Under the pieces are notes generated by a model. The model searched no databases, had not been told where the DNA came from, and saw only the letters and a program-made list of their open reading frames with translations. A stretch of DNA of 64,000 nt. Origin: Chryseosolibacter histidinae (GTDB lineage: Bacteria > Bacteroidota > Bacteroidia > Cytophagales > Cyclobacteriaceae). Below, in pieces: positions 26,493 through 34,943 of the stretch; the first letter of the stretch is position 1, and every line of letters starts with the position of its first letter. The stretch lies in the NCBI RefSeq assembly GCF_018598225.1, contig NZ_JAHESF010000029.1, positions 1 to 64,000 of the forward strand, read 5' to 3'. A program made the position numbers and the translations under genes.

Positions 26493-27980
26493 ATGATAAA
26501 AAATATCAAGAAAATATCGATCATGTTGCTGTTGGTTGCAGGGGTCAACTTTTCCTGCACCGAGGGCTTCGAAGAACTGAATACCGACCCGAACAGAACT
26601 GAAAAGATCAGCCCGGGAACGTTGCTCAATCCCATCCTGTATTCGATGGCAACTTTCAACACGCTGCGTGCCGACGACTTCACCTTCCACATTATGCAGG
26701 TGACACTACCTTATCCCAGCAATTCAGGTGGTGTGCACCGGTACGATATCGGCGAAAGTGCCGGTAACTCAACCTGGAACACTTACTATCGCTGGCTTAA
26801 CAACGTGCGTGAGCTGAAGGAAGCTGCCATTGCTGCACCGGATGCGAACTACGAAGCCGTTGCGCTCACACTGAATGCCTGGATCTACTCCCAGCTCACC
26901 GATTGCTTCGGCGATGTGCCCATGGATGAGGCGCTTCGTGGTGAGGAAAGAATTTTCCAGCCTAAGTTCAACACACAGCAGGAGGTTTACACAAAAATAC
27001 TGGAAGACCTGGAGTACGCCAATACACTGTTCGATCCGAAAAAGCCTATGATCTATGGTTCGGATCTCCTGTACAGCAATTCGGCTGACGATCAGAAAGA
27101 CGGCAAGAACATTCTGCGTTGGAAAATGTTCTGCAACTCGCTGCGCCTGCGTTTGCTGCTGCGCGTATCCAAACGTCCGGAGATGAATTCTTATGCCCGC
27201 ATGGCGGAGATCATCAACAATCCTGCGGCAAATCCGGTGTTCACGAGCAACAGCGAAGCCGCCATCCTGAAAGTTTCAGGCGTTGGCGCCAATGTTTCAC
27301 CCTGGGGCCGTGCGATCGACTTTACAACGTTCAGGGCCGGCGCTGAATTCTTCATCGATAACCTGAACGCCTTCAACGATCCGAGAAGGGCGGTGTTCAA
27401 TACACAGGCCAAGTCAAAAGATGGCAAAACCAATATCGGCTACAAAGGTATTCCGAGTGCCTACACAGGAAGCGACTCGCAATTTGCTTTTCAACCCTCC
27501 GGCCTTAACGTAGCATTGGCCACGGCGCCTATGGTGTGCGTGATCATGACCTATGCCGAAGTGGAGTTCATCAAGGCCGAGCTGGCTCAGAAAGGCGTAC
27601 TTCCAACGGCCAACGCAGAAGGATATTATCAGAAGGGCGTAAAGGCTGCCATTGAACAATGGGGCGCCGTGATGCCGGCAGATTACTTTACCAATGCCAC
27701 TACCAAAGCTGCTACCGAATATAACGGAACCCTTGAGCGTATCATGCTGCAGAAATACTATGCGTTGTACTTCAACGATTATCAGCAATGGTTCGAGTAC
27801 CGCAGAACGGGATTGCCTGTACTGCCCAAGACCGATGCCATGCTCAACAACAAGATGGTTCCGGTGAGGTTCGAGTATCCCGTAGTAGTGGAAACCAACA
27901 ACCCTGTAAACTACGCTGCCGCCGTTGCCAACATGGGTGGCAGTGACGACATCAACGCAAAAGTATGGTGGGAAAAGTAG
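26493..27980 (+). CDS. SusD/RagB family lipoprotein (SusD_like-2 type)
   Basis: This 495-residue surface lipoprotein forms the lid of the SusC transporter and captures substrate. The open frame starts earlier (26436), but the ATG at 26493 gives a clean lipoprotein signal MIKNIKKISIMLLLVAGVNF followed by SC, with the acylated Cys after a short hydrophobic core. The mature N-terminus CTEGFEELNTDPN is the classical opening of the SusD_like-2 family. Typical downstream segments are WNTYYRWLNNVRELKEAA, DCFGDVPMDEA (gate region), ILEDLEYANTLFDPKKP and YNGTLERIMLQKYYALYFND near the C-terminus. It forms a two-gene operon with susC. Its stop abuts an inverted-repeat spacer shared with the convergent kinase. 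Confidence 0.94.
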   Translation: MIKNIKKISIMLLLVAGVNFSCTEGFEELNTDPNRTEKISPGTLLNPILYSMATFNTLRADDFTFHIMQVTLPYPSNSGGVHRYDIGESAGNSTWNTYYRWLNNVRELKEAAIAAPDANYEAVALTLNAWIYSQLTDCFGDVPMDEALRGEERIFQPKFNTQQEVYTKILEDLEYANTLFDPKKPMIYGSDLLYSNSADDQKDGKNILRWKMFCNSLRLRLLLRVSKRPEMNSYARMAEIINNPAANPVFTSNSEAAILKVSGVGANVSPWGRAIDFTTFRAGAEFFIDNLNAFNDPRRAVFNTQAKSKDGKTNIGYKGIPSAYTGSDSQFAFQPSGLNVALATAPMVCVIMTYAEVEFIKAELAQKGVLPTANAEGYYQKGVKAAIEQWGAVMPADYFTNATTKAATEYNGTLERIMLQKYYALYFNDYQQWFEYRRTGLPVLPKTDAMLNNKMVPVRFEYPVVVETNNPVNYAAAVANMGGSDDINAKVWWEK

Positions 27981-28092
27981 TTTAGATTTGAGATTAAGTC
28001 CCGATCGCTATCGGGATGAGACCCTGTACCAACGCTTCGGTACCGGGTCTCATGTCTCAAATCTCACATCTCATCACATCACATCACATCTA
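27981..28092. repeat. Convergent spacer: palindrome, 14 bp hairpin and GATGTGATGTG arms
   Basis: After the susD stop comes TTTAGATTTGAGATTAAG (27981-27998). Next is the near-palindrome TCCCGATCGCTATCGGGA (27999-28016) and a hairpin in which 28017-28030 pairs with 28039-28052 at 13 of 14 positions (TGAGACCCTGTACC with GGTACCGGGTCTCA, 8-base loop). The right arm (28053-28092) reads, on the kinase strand, as repeated GATGTGATGTGATGAG words starting exactly at the kinase TAG stop. The hairpin can terminate both converging genes. Arms and palindrome belong to the window-wide repeat theme. Confidence 0.65.
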
Positions 28093-31000
28093 CTTCTTCC
28101 GTATATAAACCCTTTCATCCGGGATGGCCACCGTGAACCGCGTCCATTGGCCGTATTCTGAGTCGACGTATATTTCACCATAGAGACGCTCAACGGTTTC
28201 TTTAACGATGTACAACCCCAGGCCGGAGCCTTGCGATCGCTCGGTGGCGCGGTAGAACATCTCGAAGATACGACTGAGGTATTGTTTGGGGATGCCGATG
28301 CCGTTATCCTCCACGTTCAGCTTCCAGACAGACTTTCCCTTTTCAGCGGTGATCTTGATACGGCAGATCTCCTTGTTTACATCCCGGTATTTGACGGCGT
28401 TGTTGATGAGGTTGTTCAAAATGATCCTGATACGTTTTTGATCACCGTTCACCAGGAATCCCTTCTCTATTTCTACCTGGAATACCATGGCTTCCATGCC
28501 GGGGAAAAATTTCAGATCCGATAAACATTCGTGAACCAGTTGGTGCAGATCGATCTCTTCATAGGTGACAACCAGGCTTGAGTTCTGCGAATACTGGATC
28601 ATGTTCTTGATCACGTCTTCCAGTTTTTTGATGCTTAGCTCCGTTCGGTCGATGTAGGCGTTCAGCTCGTCTTGTTGGTTTTGCCTGCGCATCAGGTCGA
28701 TGAGTCCCATCACCGATTTCAGCGGCGCGATCAGGTCATGGGAGGCGCTGTAGACAAAGGCATCGAGTTCCTTTATTGTTTTATTAAGCTGGTGAATGGT
28801 CTCGTTCAGTTTTTCGGTACGCTGATGCACGGTTTGTTCCAGCGATTCGTTGATCGTCTGAAGACTTTCTCTCGCTTCCAGCAACATCAGGTTCTGCTTC
28901 GTGATCGTCTCCTGCTGTGCGCTCATCTCCTCGTTTTGCGCTTTCAGCTCTTCGTTCTGTGCGGCCAGGTCTTCGTTTTGCCTCTTTATCTCGCGGCTTT
29001 GCTGAGCGACCAGACGTTCAAGCTCTTTTTTTCTTTTTCCAAGCTTGTAAACACGGTAGCGGTAATAGCTGAATCCCATCGCACAAAAAAGGAGAAATGC
29101 GATAAGCCTGAAATACCAGGTCTTCCACCATACATTCTGAATGGTGATGCGCAGCATTTTTTGCGGACCCCATGTCTGGCCGTTCAGCGATGTCCTGACC
29201 AGTAACCGGTACGTTGATGGGTCAAGATTGGTAAAAGTCACACTGTGGTCTTTTCCCGCAACCTGCCAGTCGTTTTCAAAACCTTCGAGCTTATATTGGT
29301 AGATCAGGTTGTCTTGTGAGAGAAAGTTGAAGGCTGAAAATTGCAGGGTGATCAATCTCGAGTCGGCATGCGACAGATCAATTTCCGTTGTCTCCGTGAT
29401 GCTTCTTGCCAGCAGATCGCTTCCGGGTTTAACCTGTTCGTTGAAGATGCGGAAGCCCGTAAAAACAACGGCGAGCGTGTTCATGTCATGCGCGAACTCC
29501 CGGGGCGTGAAAATGTTAAAACCATTGGTGCCTCCGAACAGCATACGTCCGTCGCGTGTTTTCAGGGCAGCGTTCCGGTTGAAGATCATGCCCTGAACGC
29601 CATAGCTCTCGTTGAAAACCGTGAAGGTTGTATCGGATTCTTCAAAATGGGTCAGTCCGCCGTTTGTGCTCAGCCATAAGCTTCCTGACGTCTCCTGGCA
29701 GATGCCGAGTACGGTGTTGTCGGGAAGACCGTCACGCTCGTCAATAATATGGAAACGGCCGGAGGTGGTACGATATTGACAAAGCCCGTCACCATACGTG
29801 CCGATCCAGATCCCTTCGTTGTCTTCCAGCAAGGCTTTTACCCGCAGGTCGGGAATGGAGCGGCCCTGCTCATCCACCCGGCTGATCTCGATCACAGAAT
29901 CTTTTGAAGGGATATATGCTGCCAGCAAACCGTTCGATCCAATCCAGAGGGTGTTGTTTGAAGAGACCAGGATGGTTTGCGCCTGGATGTCGGTAAAAAG
30001 CCTGTTGATGTTCCCTTCCAGCGGATGATCGAGGTGATTGAAGATACCTGTTTTCGGCGTAAGCCTGTTCACGCCACGATCAGTGCCTGCCCACAAATAA
30101 CCCAGGGAGTCTTTCTTCAGTGCCCATACAGTATTGCTGGCGATCGAGGTCTTGTCGCGGCTATCGTACAGATATTGTTTCCATCCACCACGTCCGTCAA
30201 GGTATACAAGCCCGTGCTGAAATGTTCCAACCCACAAGGCAGTACCCTCCACCAGCAACGATGTGATAACGTTGATATGCCTGAGTTGTGCGGGAAATTC
30301 ATACCGGTAGATGATCCCGTTCTTCAGGTAATGAAGACCGCCGCCATCTGTGCCGACCCAGATCGTTCCATCATCAGCTTCTTCAAATGCCGAAACGGCG
30401 TTGTGCCTTAGAGAATTTTTGTTGAGGAATTCACTTTTATACAACCGGAATCTCACCGGGGGGATCTCGTGGTAATTTACGCCGCCATTGTAAGTGCCCA
30501 GCCATCCGTTTCCACCCGGCTCGATGAAGATAGCGCGGATCGTGTTGCTGCTGAGGCTTCTCTCGTCAAATTCGGAGTGGAGATAATAGTGGGTTCTATC
30601 TCCTGGAGTCAGAATGTTTAATCCGCCTCCGTCGGTGCCGATCCACAAATTGCCGTCTTTATCTTTGGCGAGAGACCAGACGGCATCGTTGTTCGTACCA
30701 CCGTTCTGTCGGTTATAATGGGTGATCTGCCCTGTAGCTCTGTTCAGGCTGCCCAGCCCGTGGCCTTCTGTTCCGAACCATAAATTCTGGTCATCGATCA
30801 GCAGTGAACGGATGGCGGACCTGTTGTCGATCATCGTAACACGTTGGGTGCGGAGGTCCAGGACCTTCAGCCCACCCGTGGTTCCGAGCATCAGGCTATC
30901 ACCGTCCACTTTGATTGTCCATATATTTTCTTTGTCGAGATCATGCTCTTTGACGGCAATTACTTTTTGCAACGACAGGTCCAGGTAGCGCAGGCCTCCC

Positions 31001-31476
31001 ACGGTGCAGGCGAGCCATAAGCGATTCCGTTTCTTATCGAGCGCTGCGTTGGCATAGATGGTACCGGGTGGATGGGTGGTTTTGTAAACTTTGAAACGTT
31101 CCAGCGACCGGTCAAAATAACTGATGCCCGATACGGTGCCAACCCATAGATTTCCCGAGGGACGCTCTTCCTCTATGAAATGAACAACATTATGGCTAAG
31201 CGTTGTTGAGTCATCGGGGGCGTGGCGGAATGTTCTGAACTCCGTGCCATCAAACCGGCACAACCCGTCTTCGGTGGCGATCCACACAAACCCACGCGAA
31301 TCGCGAATGATGCTGTTGATGGTGGGCTGCGGTAACCCGTGTTCTGTGGAAAATCTTTTAAAAAATAATTGCAGCCCGTCCGGCGATGGTGCCTGTGCGG
31401 TGGCAATAATGCTCCCCGTCAGACAAAGCAGGAGCAACGACATGAGCCTTTTTACTGTAGCAAACAGAAATTTCAC
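28090..31476 (-). CDS. Reg_prop / Y_Y_Y sensor histidine kinase without receiver or AraC domain
   Basis: This 1128-residue sensor starts with a signal/anchor (LMSLLLLCLTGSIIATAQA). A periplasmic two-propeller sensor of Reg_prop repeats (about 40-690; repeated FVWIATEDGLCRFDG, LWVGTVSGISYFD, IWIGTYGDGLCQY) and a Y_Y_Y domain (about 715-785; QYKLEGFENDWQVAG, YRLLVRTS) follow. Then come one membrane helix (FRLIAFLLFCAMGFSYY), a Gln/Glu-rich coiled coil, a HisKA domain with phospho-acceptor His913 in SASHDLIAPLK, and a HATPase with N box NLINNAV (about 1019-1025), DNGIGIP (1054-1060) and GSGLGLYI (1080-1087). Reg_prop hybrids near Sus loci usually carry REC and AraC modules and activate the locus; this one stops after the ATPase. 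A separate response regulator is therefore needed and is not in the window. It is convergent with susCD. Confidence 0.9.
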   Translation of the reverse strand: MKFLFATVKRLMSLLLLCLTGSIIATAQAPSPDGLQLFFKRFSTEHGLPQPTINSIIRDSRGFVWIATEDGLCRFDGTEFRTFRHAPDDSTTLSHNVVHFIEEERPSGNLWVGTVSGISYFDRSLERFKVYKTTHPPGTIYANAALDKKRNRLWLACTVGGLRYLDLSLQKVIAVKEHDLDKENIWTIKVDGDSLMLGTTGGLKVLDLRTQRVTMIDNRSAIRSLLIDDQNLWFGTEGHGLGSLNRATGQITHYNRQNGGTNNDAVWSLAKDKDGNLWIGTDGGGLNILTPGDRTHYYLHSEFDERSLSSNTIRAIFIEPGGNGWLGTYNGGVNYHEIPPVRFRLYKSEFLNKNSLRHNAVSAFEEADDGTIWVGTDGGGLHYLKNGIIYRYEFPAQLRHINVITSLLVEGTALWVGTFQHGLVYLDGRGGWKQYLYDSRDKTSIASNTVWALKKDSLGYLWAGTDRGVNRLTPKTGIFNHLDHPLEGNINRLFTDIQAQTILVSSNNTLWIGSNGLLAAYIPSKDSVIEISRVDEQGRSIPDLRVKALLEDNEGIWIGTYGDGLCQYRTTSGRFHIIDERDGLPDNTVLGICQETSGSLWLSTNGGLTHFEESDTTFTVFNESYGVQGMIFNRNAALKTRDGRMLFGGTNGFNIFTPREFAHDMNTLAVVFTGFRIFNEQVKPGSDLLARSITETTEIDLSHADSRLITLQFSAFNFLSQDNLIYQYKLEGFENDWQVAGKDHSVTFTNLDPSTYRLLVRTSLNGQTWGPQKMLRITIQNVWWKTWYFRLIAFLLFCAMGFSYYRYRVYKLGKRKKELERLVAQQSREIKRQNEDLAAQNEELKAQNEEMSAQQETITKQNLMLLEARESLQTINESLEQTVHQRTEKLNETIHQLNKTIKELDAFVYSASHDLIAPLKSVMGLIDLMRRQNQQDELNAYIDRTELSIKKLEDVIKNMIQYSQNSSLVVTYEEIDLHQLVHECLSDLKFFPGMEAMVFQVEIEKGFLVNGDQKRIRIILNNLINNAVKYRDVNKEICRIKITAEKGKSVWKLNVEDNGIGIPKQYLSRIFEMFYRATERSQGSGLGLYIVKETVERLYGEIYVDSEYGQWTRFTVAIPDERVYIRKK

Positions 31477-31532
31477 TTAAATGAGTGGGGCTAGGTAGCA
31501 TATAATTTAATCAAAGATTTTGCAGGACGCAA

Positions 31533-31728
31533 TTAAAGTTTAAGGTTTAAAGTTGAAGGTTCAAGGTTTAAAGTTTTAAAGTTTAGGGTTATGTAATCCA
31601 GGTGGAGTGCGCCAAGGGATCCTGACTGACTGGTTTAAAAAAAGCAACTTTGAATCAAAAGCTCAAACGTGAACGTAGCTAAACTTTAAACTTTAAATTT
31701 TAAACTTCTAACTTCTAACTTCCAACTA
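31533..31728. repeat. GAAGTTTAAAGTTTAAGG inverted arms between the SDR and the kinase
   Basis: The left arm (31533-31590) is built of iterated AAGTTTAAGGTTTAAAG words and the right arm (31681-31728) of AAACTTTAAACTTTAAATT and ACTTCTAACTTC words, reverse complements of each other. They bracket about 90 bp of unique DNA. The SDR stop TAG (complement 31726-31728) is the first triplet of the right arm on its own strand, which continues TTGGAAGTTAGAAGTTAG. There is no coding potential. Confidence 0.65.
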
Positions 31729-32757
31729 CATTTCATTATTCTTCAGCGCAGCCTGATCGGAGAGTACGGTGACGCCGCCCTGCGAAAGATGGGATTCTGC
31801 TTCGTAGCCTTTTTTCTTTTCCAGGCTTCCGTTGTACCCGGGCAGGAATTTGTCGGCCACGGTCAGCAGGGCACCTACCCAGCCGGGGGCGATGCCTTTC
31901 ACTACGGTAGCCAGTTTTCCTGACAGGGAGAGGATGGCTTCACGTTGACCGTATTCCAGCGCCGTGATGATGCTCTGTGCGGCGATCTCAGCATCGTGCG
32001 AAAGCAAGGGTGAAGAAGCTGCGGTTTTGAACCACGCATACTCGGCTTCATGATTGCCCTTTACAGTGATGTTGCGGGGGCTTCCCGTACGCATGAGGTT
32101 GGGCACTACTGTGGTAACATGGATATTTTCTTTTTTCAGCTCGGCGTGCATGCCTTCTGAAAGTCCCACGGCAGCGAACTTGCTCGCGCTGTAGGGCAGG
32201 AGGTGAGGCATGGCCAGCTTTCCGCCGATGGAGGTGATGTTGACGATCCTTCCCTCGCGTTGTCTTCTGAAATGTGGAAGGGCTGCGTGGATGGCATACA
32301 GCGGAGCCCAGAAATTTGTTTTCATAGCTTGTTCGTAGTCATCCACGAGCATGGCTTCCTGCGGGCCTACCTGGATTGTTCCCGCGTTGTTGATGAGCAC
32401 GTCAATTCTTCCGTAGTAATTCACCACATCGTTGACAAGCGTTTTTACCTGTTCCTGGTCGGTGACATCGGCAGTCCGGGCCATCACTTCTGCACCGGAG
32501 CGCTCGAGCTGTTGTCTGGCAAGCTCAATTTTGTCGGCGGACCTGGCACAGATGGCGAGCTTGGCACCACGGGCCGCGATCGCTCTGGCCAGCACAAGGC
32601 CCAATCCACGGGAGCCGCCGGTGATCAAAACCACTTTTCCATCCAGCCTGAACCTTGTAAACTCCCGGTAAAGCGCATTGGCCACCAAAAGAACTCCAAC
32701 GCCAGTGGCCGCCCAGCCCAGCGTTTTCTGAAGCGAATGAACCCGATCATTAGCCAT
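31726..32757 (-). CDS. Short-chain dehydrogenase/reductase with N-terminal membrane anchor
   Basis: This is a 343-residue classical-type SDR. A hydrophobic anchor (LGWAATGVGVLLVANALY, 13-30) precedes the Rossmann fold. Cofactor motif TGGSRGLG (46-53), NNAG (123-126), catalytic Ser176 in NITSIGG, and Tyr189/Lys193 in YSASK are all present, so the enzyme should be active. The ARSADKI segment after beta-strand 3 hints at NADP preference. Domain length and a C-terminal extension (about 60 residues after the SDR fold, ending LKNNEM) resemble membrane-associated SDRs annotated for fatty aldehyde or ketosphinganine-like substrates, but the substrate cannot be deduced. It is monocistronic by context. 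Confidence 0.88.
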   Translation of the reverse strand: MANDRVHSLQKTLGWAATGVGVLLVANALYREFTRFRLDGKVVLITGGSRGLGLVLARAIAARGAKLAICARSADKIELARQQLERSGAEVMARTADVTDQEQVKTLVNDVVNYYGRIDVLINNAGTIQVGPQEAMLVDDYEQAMKTNFWAPLYAIHAALPHFRRQREGRIVNITSIGGKLAMPHLLPYSASKFAAVGLSEGMHAELKKENIHVTTVVPNLMRTGSPRNITVKGNHEAEYAWFKTAASSPLLSHDAEIAAQSIITALEYGQREAILSLSGKLATVVKGIAPGWVGALLTVADKFLPGYNGSLEKKKGYEAESHLSQGGVTVLSDQAALKNNEM

Positions 32758-32891
32758 AGTGATGATTATTCAGTAGTGTGGCGAAAAATGATGACACTGC
32801 CTCAAAAGCTATTAGCCGTATCTTGACTCAACAACTTTCGGGGCAGCATCATCACTTGTACATTTTTATCTCTTGCTCTTTCCCACCGCCA

Positions 32892-33059
32892 TCATCGTTT
32901 GAAGATGCTGGCGCCAAACAGGATCGCGATTATAAAAAGCGCGAGGAAAATGAAGAAGAGAACTTTTGCAATTGAGGCGGCGCCTTCAGCGATGCCACCA
33001 AATCCGAAGATGGCGGCAATGATGGCGATCACAAAGAAAATAACAGACCAGCGTAACAT
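32892..33059 (-). CDS. DUF1328 (YtjA-type) small membrane protein
   Basis: This 55-residue protein starts [20 protein letters not shown], continues with [16 protein letters not shown] and ends with a second helix and FGASIFKR. Two membrane helices with the conserved [11 protein letters not shown] turn define the DUF1328/YtjA family, found in many bacteria and often induced by stress, with no known biochemical role. It is too short for the usual ORF cut-off but the family match is convincing. It lies upstream of the SDR start on the same strand. Confidence 0.85.
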   Translation of the reverse strand: MLRWSVIFFVIAIIAAIFGFGGIAEGAASIAKVLFFIFLALFIIAILFGASIFKR

Positions 33060-33228
33060 AGTTTTACTGTTTATTTGCTACATGCCGGAGAATCCCAGCT
33101 TCTCCACAGCTGCGGAACAGCCTGGGCCATTCCTTTCACTTTTTTCTAAAAAATCTTCATACCAAACCCTGCGCCGTAAAAAGAACAGGCAAGTGTAGAG
33201 GCTTATCTACGGTGAGCCAGTTCAAAGC

Positions 33229-33579
33229 CTATTCTTTTGCCGGCCTGCCGAGCTTGTCAAAGCGATACGTTTTCGTAGTATCTGCTTTGGTGATGTCTAT
33301 GATGTATAAATTGCCGCTTTTATTTTTGTAGATGGTTGCCTTTTCCCAGCCATCATACTCAGTACTCGATTCAAGTGTCTGCCGTACACCAGGTGGCAGC
33401 TGCTTCGCTGTGATGCGCTGGTGATCTTCCGTATAGTTGGAGCTGCGTGGCAATACCTTTCCTTCCGGATCGGTTTGCTTTACAGGGTCACGAAGCGTGT
33501 CGGGCTCAGGAGCGGGTGACTGCGCGTATACTGCCGCCGTTATGAATAACCCCGCAAGGATGGATGCAAGTTTTTTCAT
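33229..33579 (-). CDS. Small secreted hypothetical protein (PepSY-like length)
   Basis: This 116-residue protein has a clear signal peptide (MKKLASILAGLFITAAVYA, cut before QSPAPEP). The mature part has a Pro/Asp-rich spacer (PEPDTLRDPVKQTDPEG), then RITAKQLPPGVRQTLESSTE and a strand-rich end WEKATIYKNKSGNLYIIDI. It resembles short Bacteroidota PepSY-like periplasmic proteins, which share the LP.-.V...L......GW..A.....-.G..Y.. pattern, but I did not confirm the family. The open frame extends to 33651 through the repeat arm, but the ATG at 33579 restores the signal peptide and is preferred. Confidence 0.6.
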   Translation of the reverse strand: MKKLASILAGLFITAAVYAQSPAPEPDTLRDPVKQTDPEGKVLPRSSNYTEDHQRITAKQLPPGVRQTLESSTEYDGWEKATIYKNKSGNLYIIDITKADTTKTYRFDKLGRPAKE

Positions 33580-33622
33580 GGATAATGTCGTTATTTTTTT
33601 GGATGGGAGTAATAATACCGTG

Positions 33623-33739
33623 CCTCGCGAGGTACGAGGTCGCAAATGCAAGGTACGAGGTACGAAATACGAGGTACGTAGACCCCCTTCGATCAGAGCT
33701 CCATTTCGTACCTCGTAAATCGTACCTCGTACTAACCTA
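33623..33739. repeat. TACGAGGTACGAGG inverted arms between FGE and the small secreted gene
   Basis: The left arm (33623-33679) repeats ACGAGGT words (GGTACGAGGTACGAAATACG) and the right arm (33705-33733) repeats CGTACCTCGTA in the opposite sense, around a 25-base unique interior. The FGE stop (complement 33737-33739) is 4 bases from the right arm. The short interior makes this the locus most likely to fold as one long imperfect hairpin. Confidence 0.65.
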
Positions 33740-34783
33740 CTCTTGTTTTACGCAGCGGAATCCTATATTAGAGGTTCCGCTGTCGAAGGCGGTGGCCTGG
33801 CGGGCGCTGGGCCTGTAGTTGGAGCAGTAGTTGCCGGCGCAGAGGAATGATCCGCCCTTGCTCACACGCTTCAAGGCAAAAGGCTCATCGGGATCGTAAG
33901 GTCTGTCAGGGCCATGCGGATTGATGCTGATGGCTGCGGCTGACAACGTTTTATAATAATTGACATCGTACCAGTCGCTGGTCCATTCCCATACATTGCC
34001 GGTGATATCGAAGAGGCCGTAGTCGTTGGCTGGAAACTTTTTAGCGGGTGAGGTTCCTTCGAAGCCATCTTCATTGAGGTTCCGCGAAGGAAAGCTGCCC
34101 TGGAATGTGTTGGCGAGAAATTTTCCTTCGGGGTTCAGTTCGTTTCCCCAGCTGTAACGTTCCTGCGCCCTGCCCCCGCGTGAGGCAAACTCCCATTCCG
34201 CTTCAGTGGGTAAACGTTTGCCGCTCCACGCGCAATAGGCCAGTGCGTCTTCATAGGCGATGTGCACCACCGGATGGTCCCACCTTCCGTTCAGGTCGCT
34301 GCCAGGCCCTTCAGGATGTTTCCAGTCGGCGCCAGGTTGCCACTTCCACCATTGCGAATAGTCGTTCAGCATCACAGGCTCTTGCGGCGCGACAAACACC
34401 AGCGAGCCTGCCACCATCACGCTGTCGGGAGGTTTGGGCGTGCCGGGAGGCAGTTGTTTTTTGAGCTCGTTCCAGTCGGGCTTGCGCTCCGCTACTGTGA
34501 CATACCTGGTTGCTTCTGTAAATTTTTTGTATTGCTCGTTCGTGACTTCTGTGGCATCCATCCAGAACCCGTCAACCCTCACCAAATGCGCAGGACGTTC
34601 ATGCGCATAAGACTCCGGATCGTCTGTTCCCATGATAAATTCTCCTCCCGGAATCCACACCATTCCTTCCGTACCGGTTTGTTTGTCAGCAGCATGTCGA
34701 CCGGACTTGCCTTTGTCACAGGAGCATACCATCACCACAAGCATCAGCCATGCGCCCGCTAACGAAAAAATACTTTTTATCAT
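33737..34783 (-). CDS. Formylglycine-generating-enzyme (FGE/SUMF1) family lipoprotein
   Basis: This 348-residue protein has a lipoprotein signal (MIKSIFSLAGAWLMLVVMVC, SCDKGKSG) from the ATG at 34783; the longer frame to 34831 would hide it. The FGE-sulfatase domain covers about 45-347: GMVWIPGGEFIMGTDDP, TNEQYKKF, PVVHIAYEDALAYCAWSGKR, LPTEAEWEFASRGG and ITGNVWEWTSDW. The end carries GGSFLCAGNYCSNYRPSARQ, with Cys315 and Cys320 in the same CX4C spacing as the copper-binding catalytic pair of human FGE. Most bacterial SUMF1-like lipoproteins lack these cysteines, so this copy may truly oxidise sulfatase cysteines to formylglycine. No sulfatase is encoded in this window. Confidence 0.9.
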   Translation of the reverse strand: MIKSIFSLAGAWLMLVVMVCSCDKGKSGRHAADKQTGTEGMVWIPGGEFIMGTDDPESYAHERPAHLVRVDGFWMDATEVTNEQYKKFTEATRYVTVAERKPDWNELKKQLPPGTPKPPDSVMVAGSLVFVAPQEPVMLNDYSQWWKWQPGADWKHPEGPGSDLNGRWDHPVVHIAYEDALAYCAWSGKRLPTEAEWEFASRGGRAQERYSWGNELNPEGKFLANTFQGSFPSRNLNEDGFEGTSPAKKFPANDYGLFDITGNVWEWTSDWYDVNYYKTLSAAAISINPHGPDRPYDPDEPFALKRVSKGGSFLCAGNYCSNYRPSARQATAFDSGTSNIGFRCVKQE

Positions 34784-34910
34784 CGATAAAAATTTCCCCG
34801 CTGAAGATAGCGCTACGACAATAAAATACAAAATTTGTAAATTGAATGGTCTCAGCTGGGAAGCCCATCATGCTTCATTAAGCTTCCCTTCGTTCGAAGA
34901 CCTCTCCGTC

Positions 34911-34943
34911 CCTGACTCCTTACTCCTGGCTCCTTTTTCTCTA
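34911..34943. repeat. Single GGAGTAAGGAGTCAGG arm after the permease stop
   Basis: On the minus strand, AGAAAAAGGAGCCAGGAGTA begins immediately after the TAG stop of the permease (complement 34941-34943) and continues with AGGAGTCAGGGACGGAGAGG. It is the same word family as the three composite elements, but no matching opposite arm or hairpin core is present between here and the FGE start. Confidence 0.5.
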
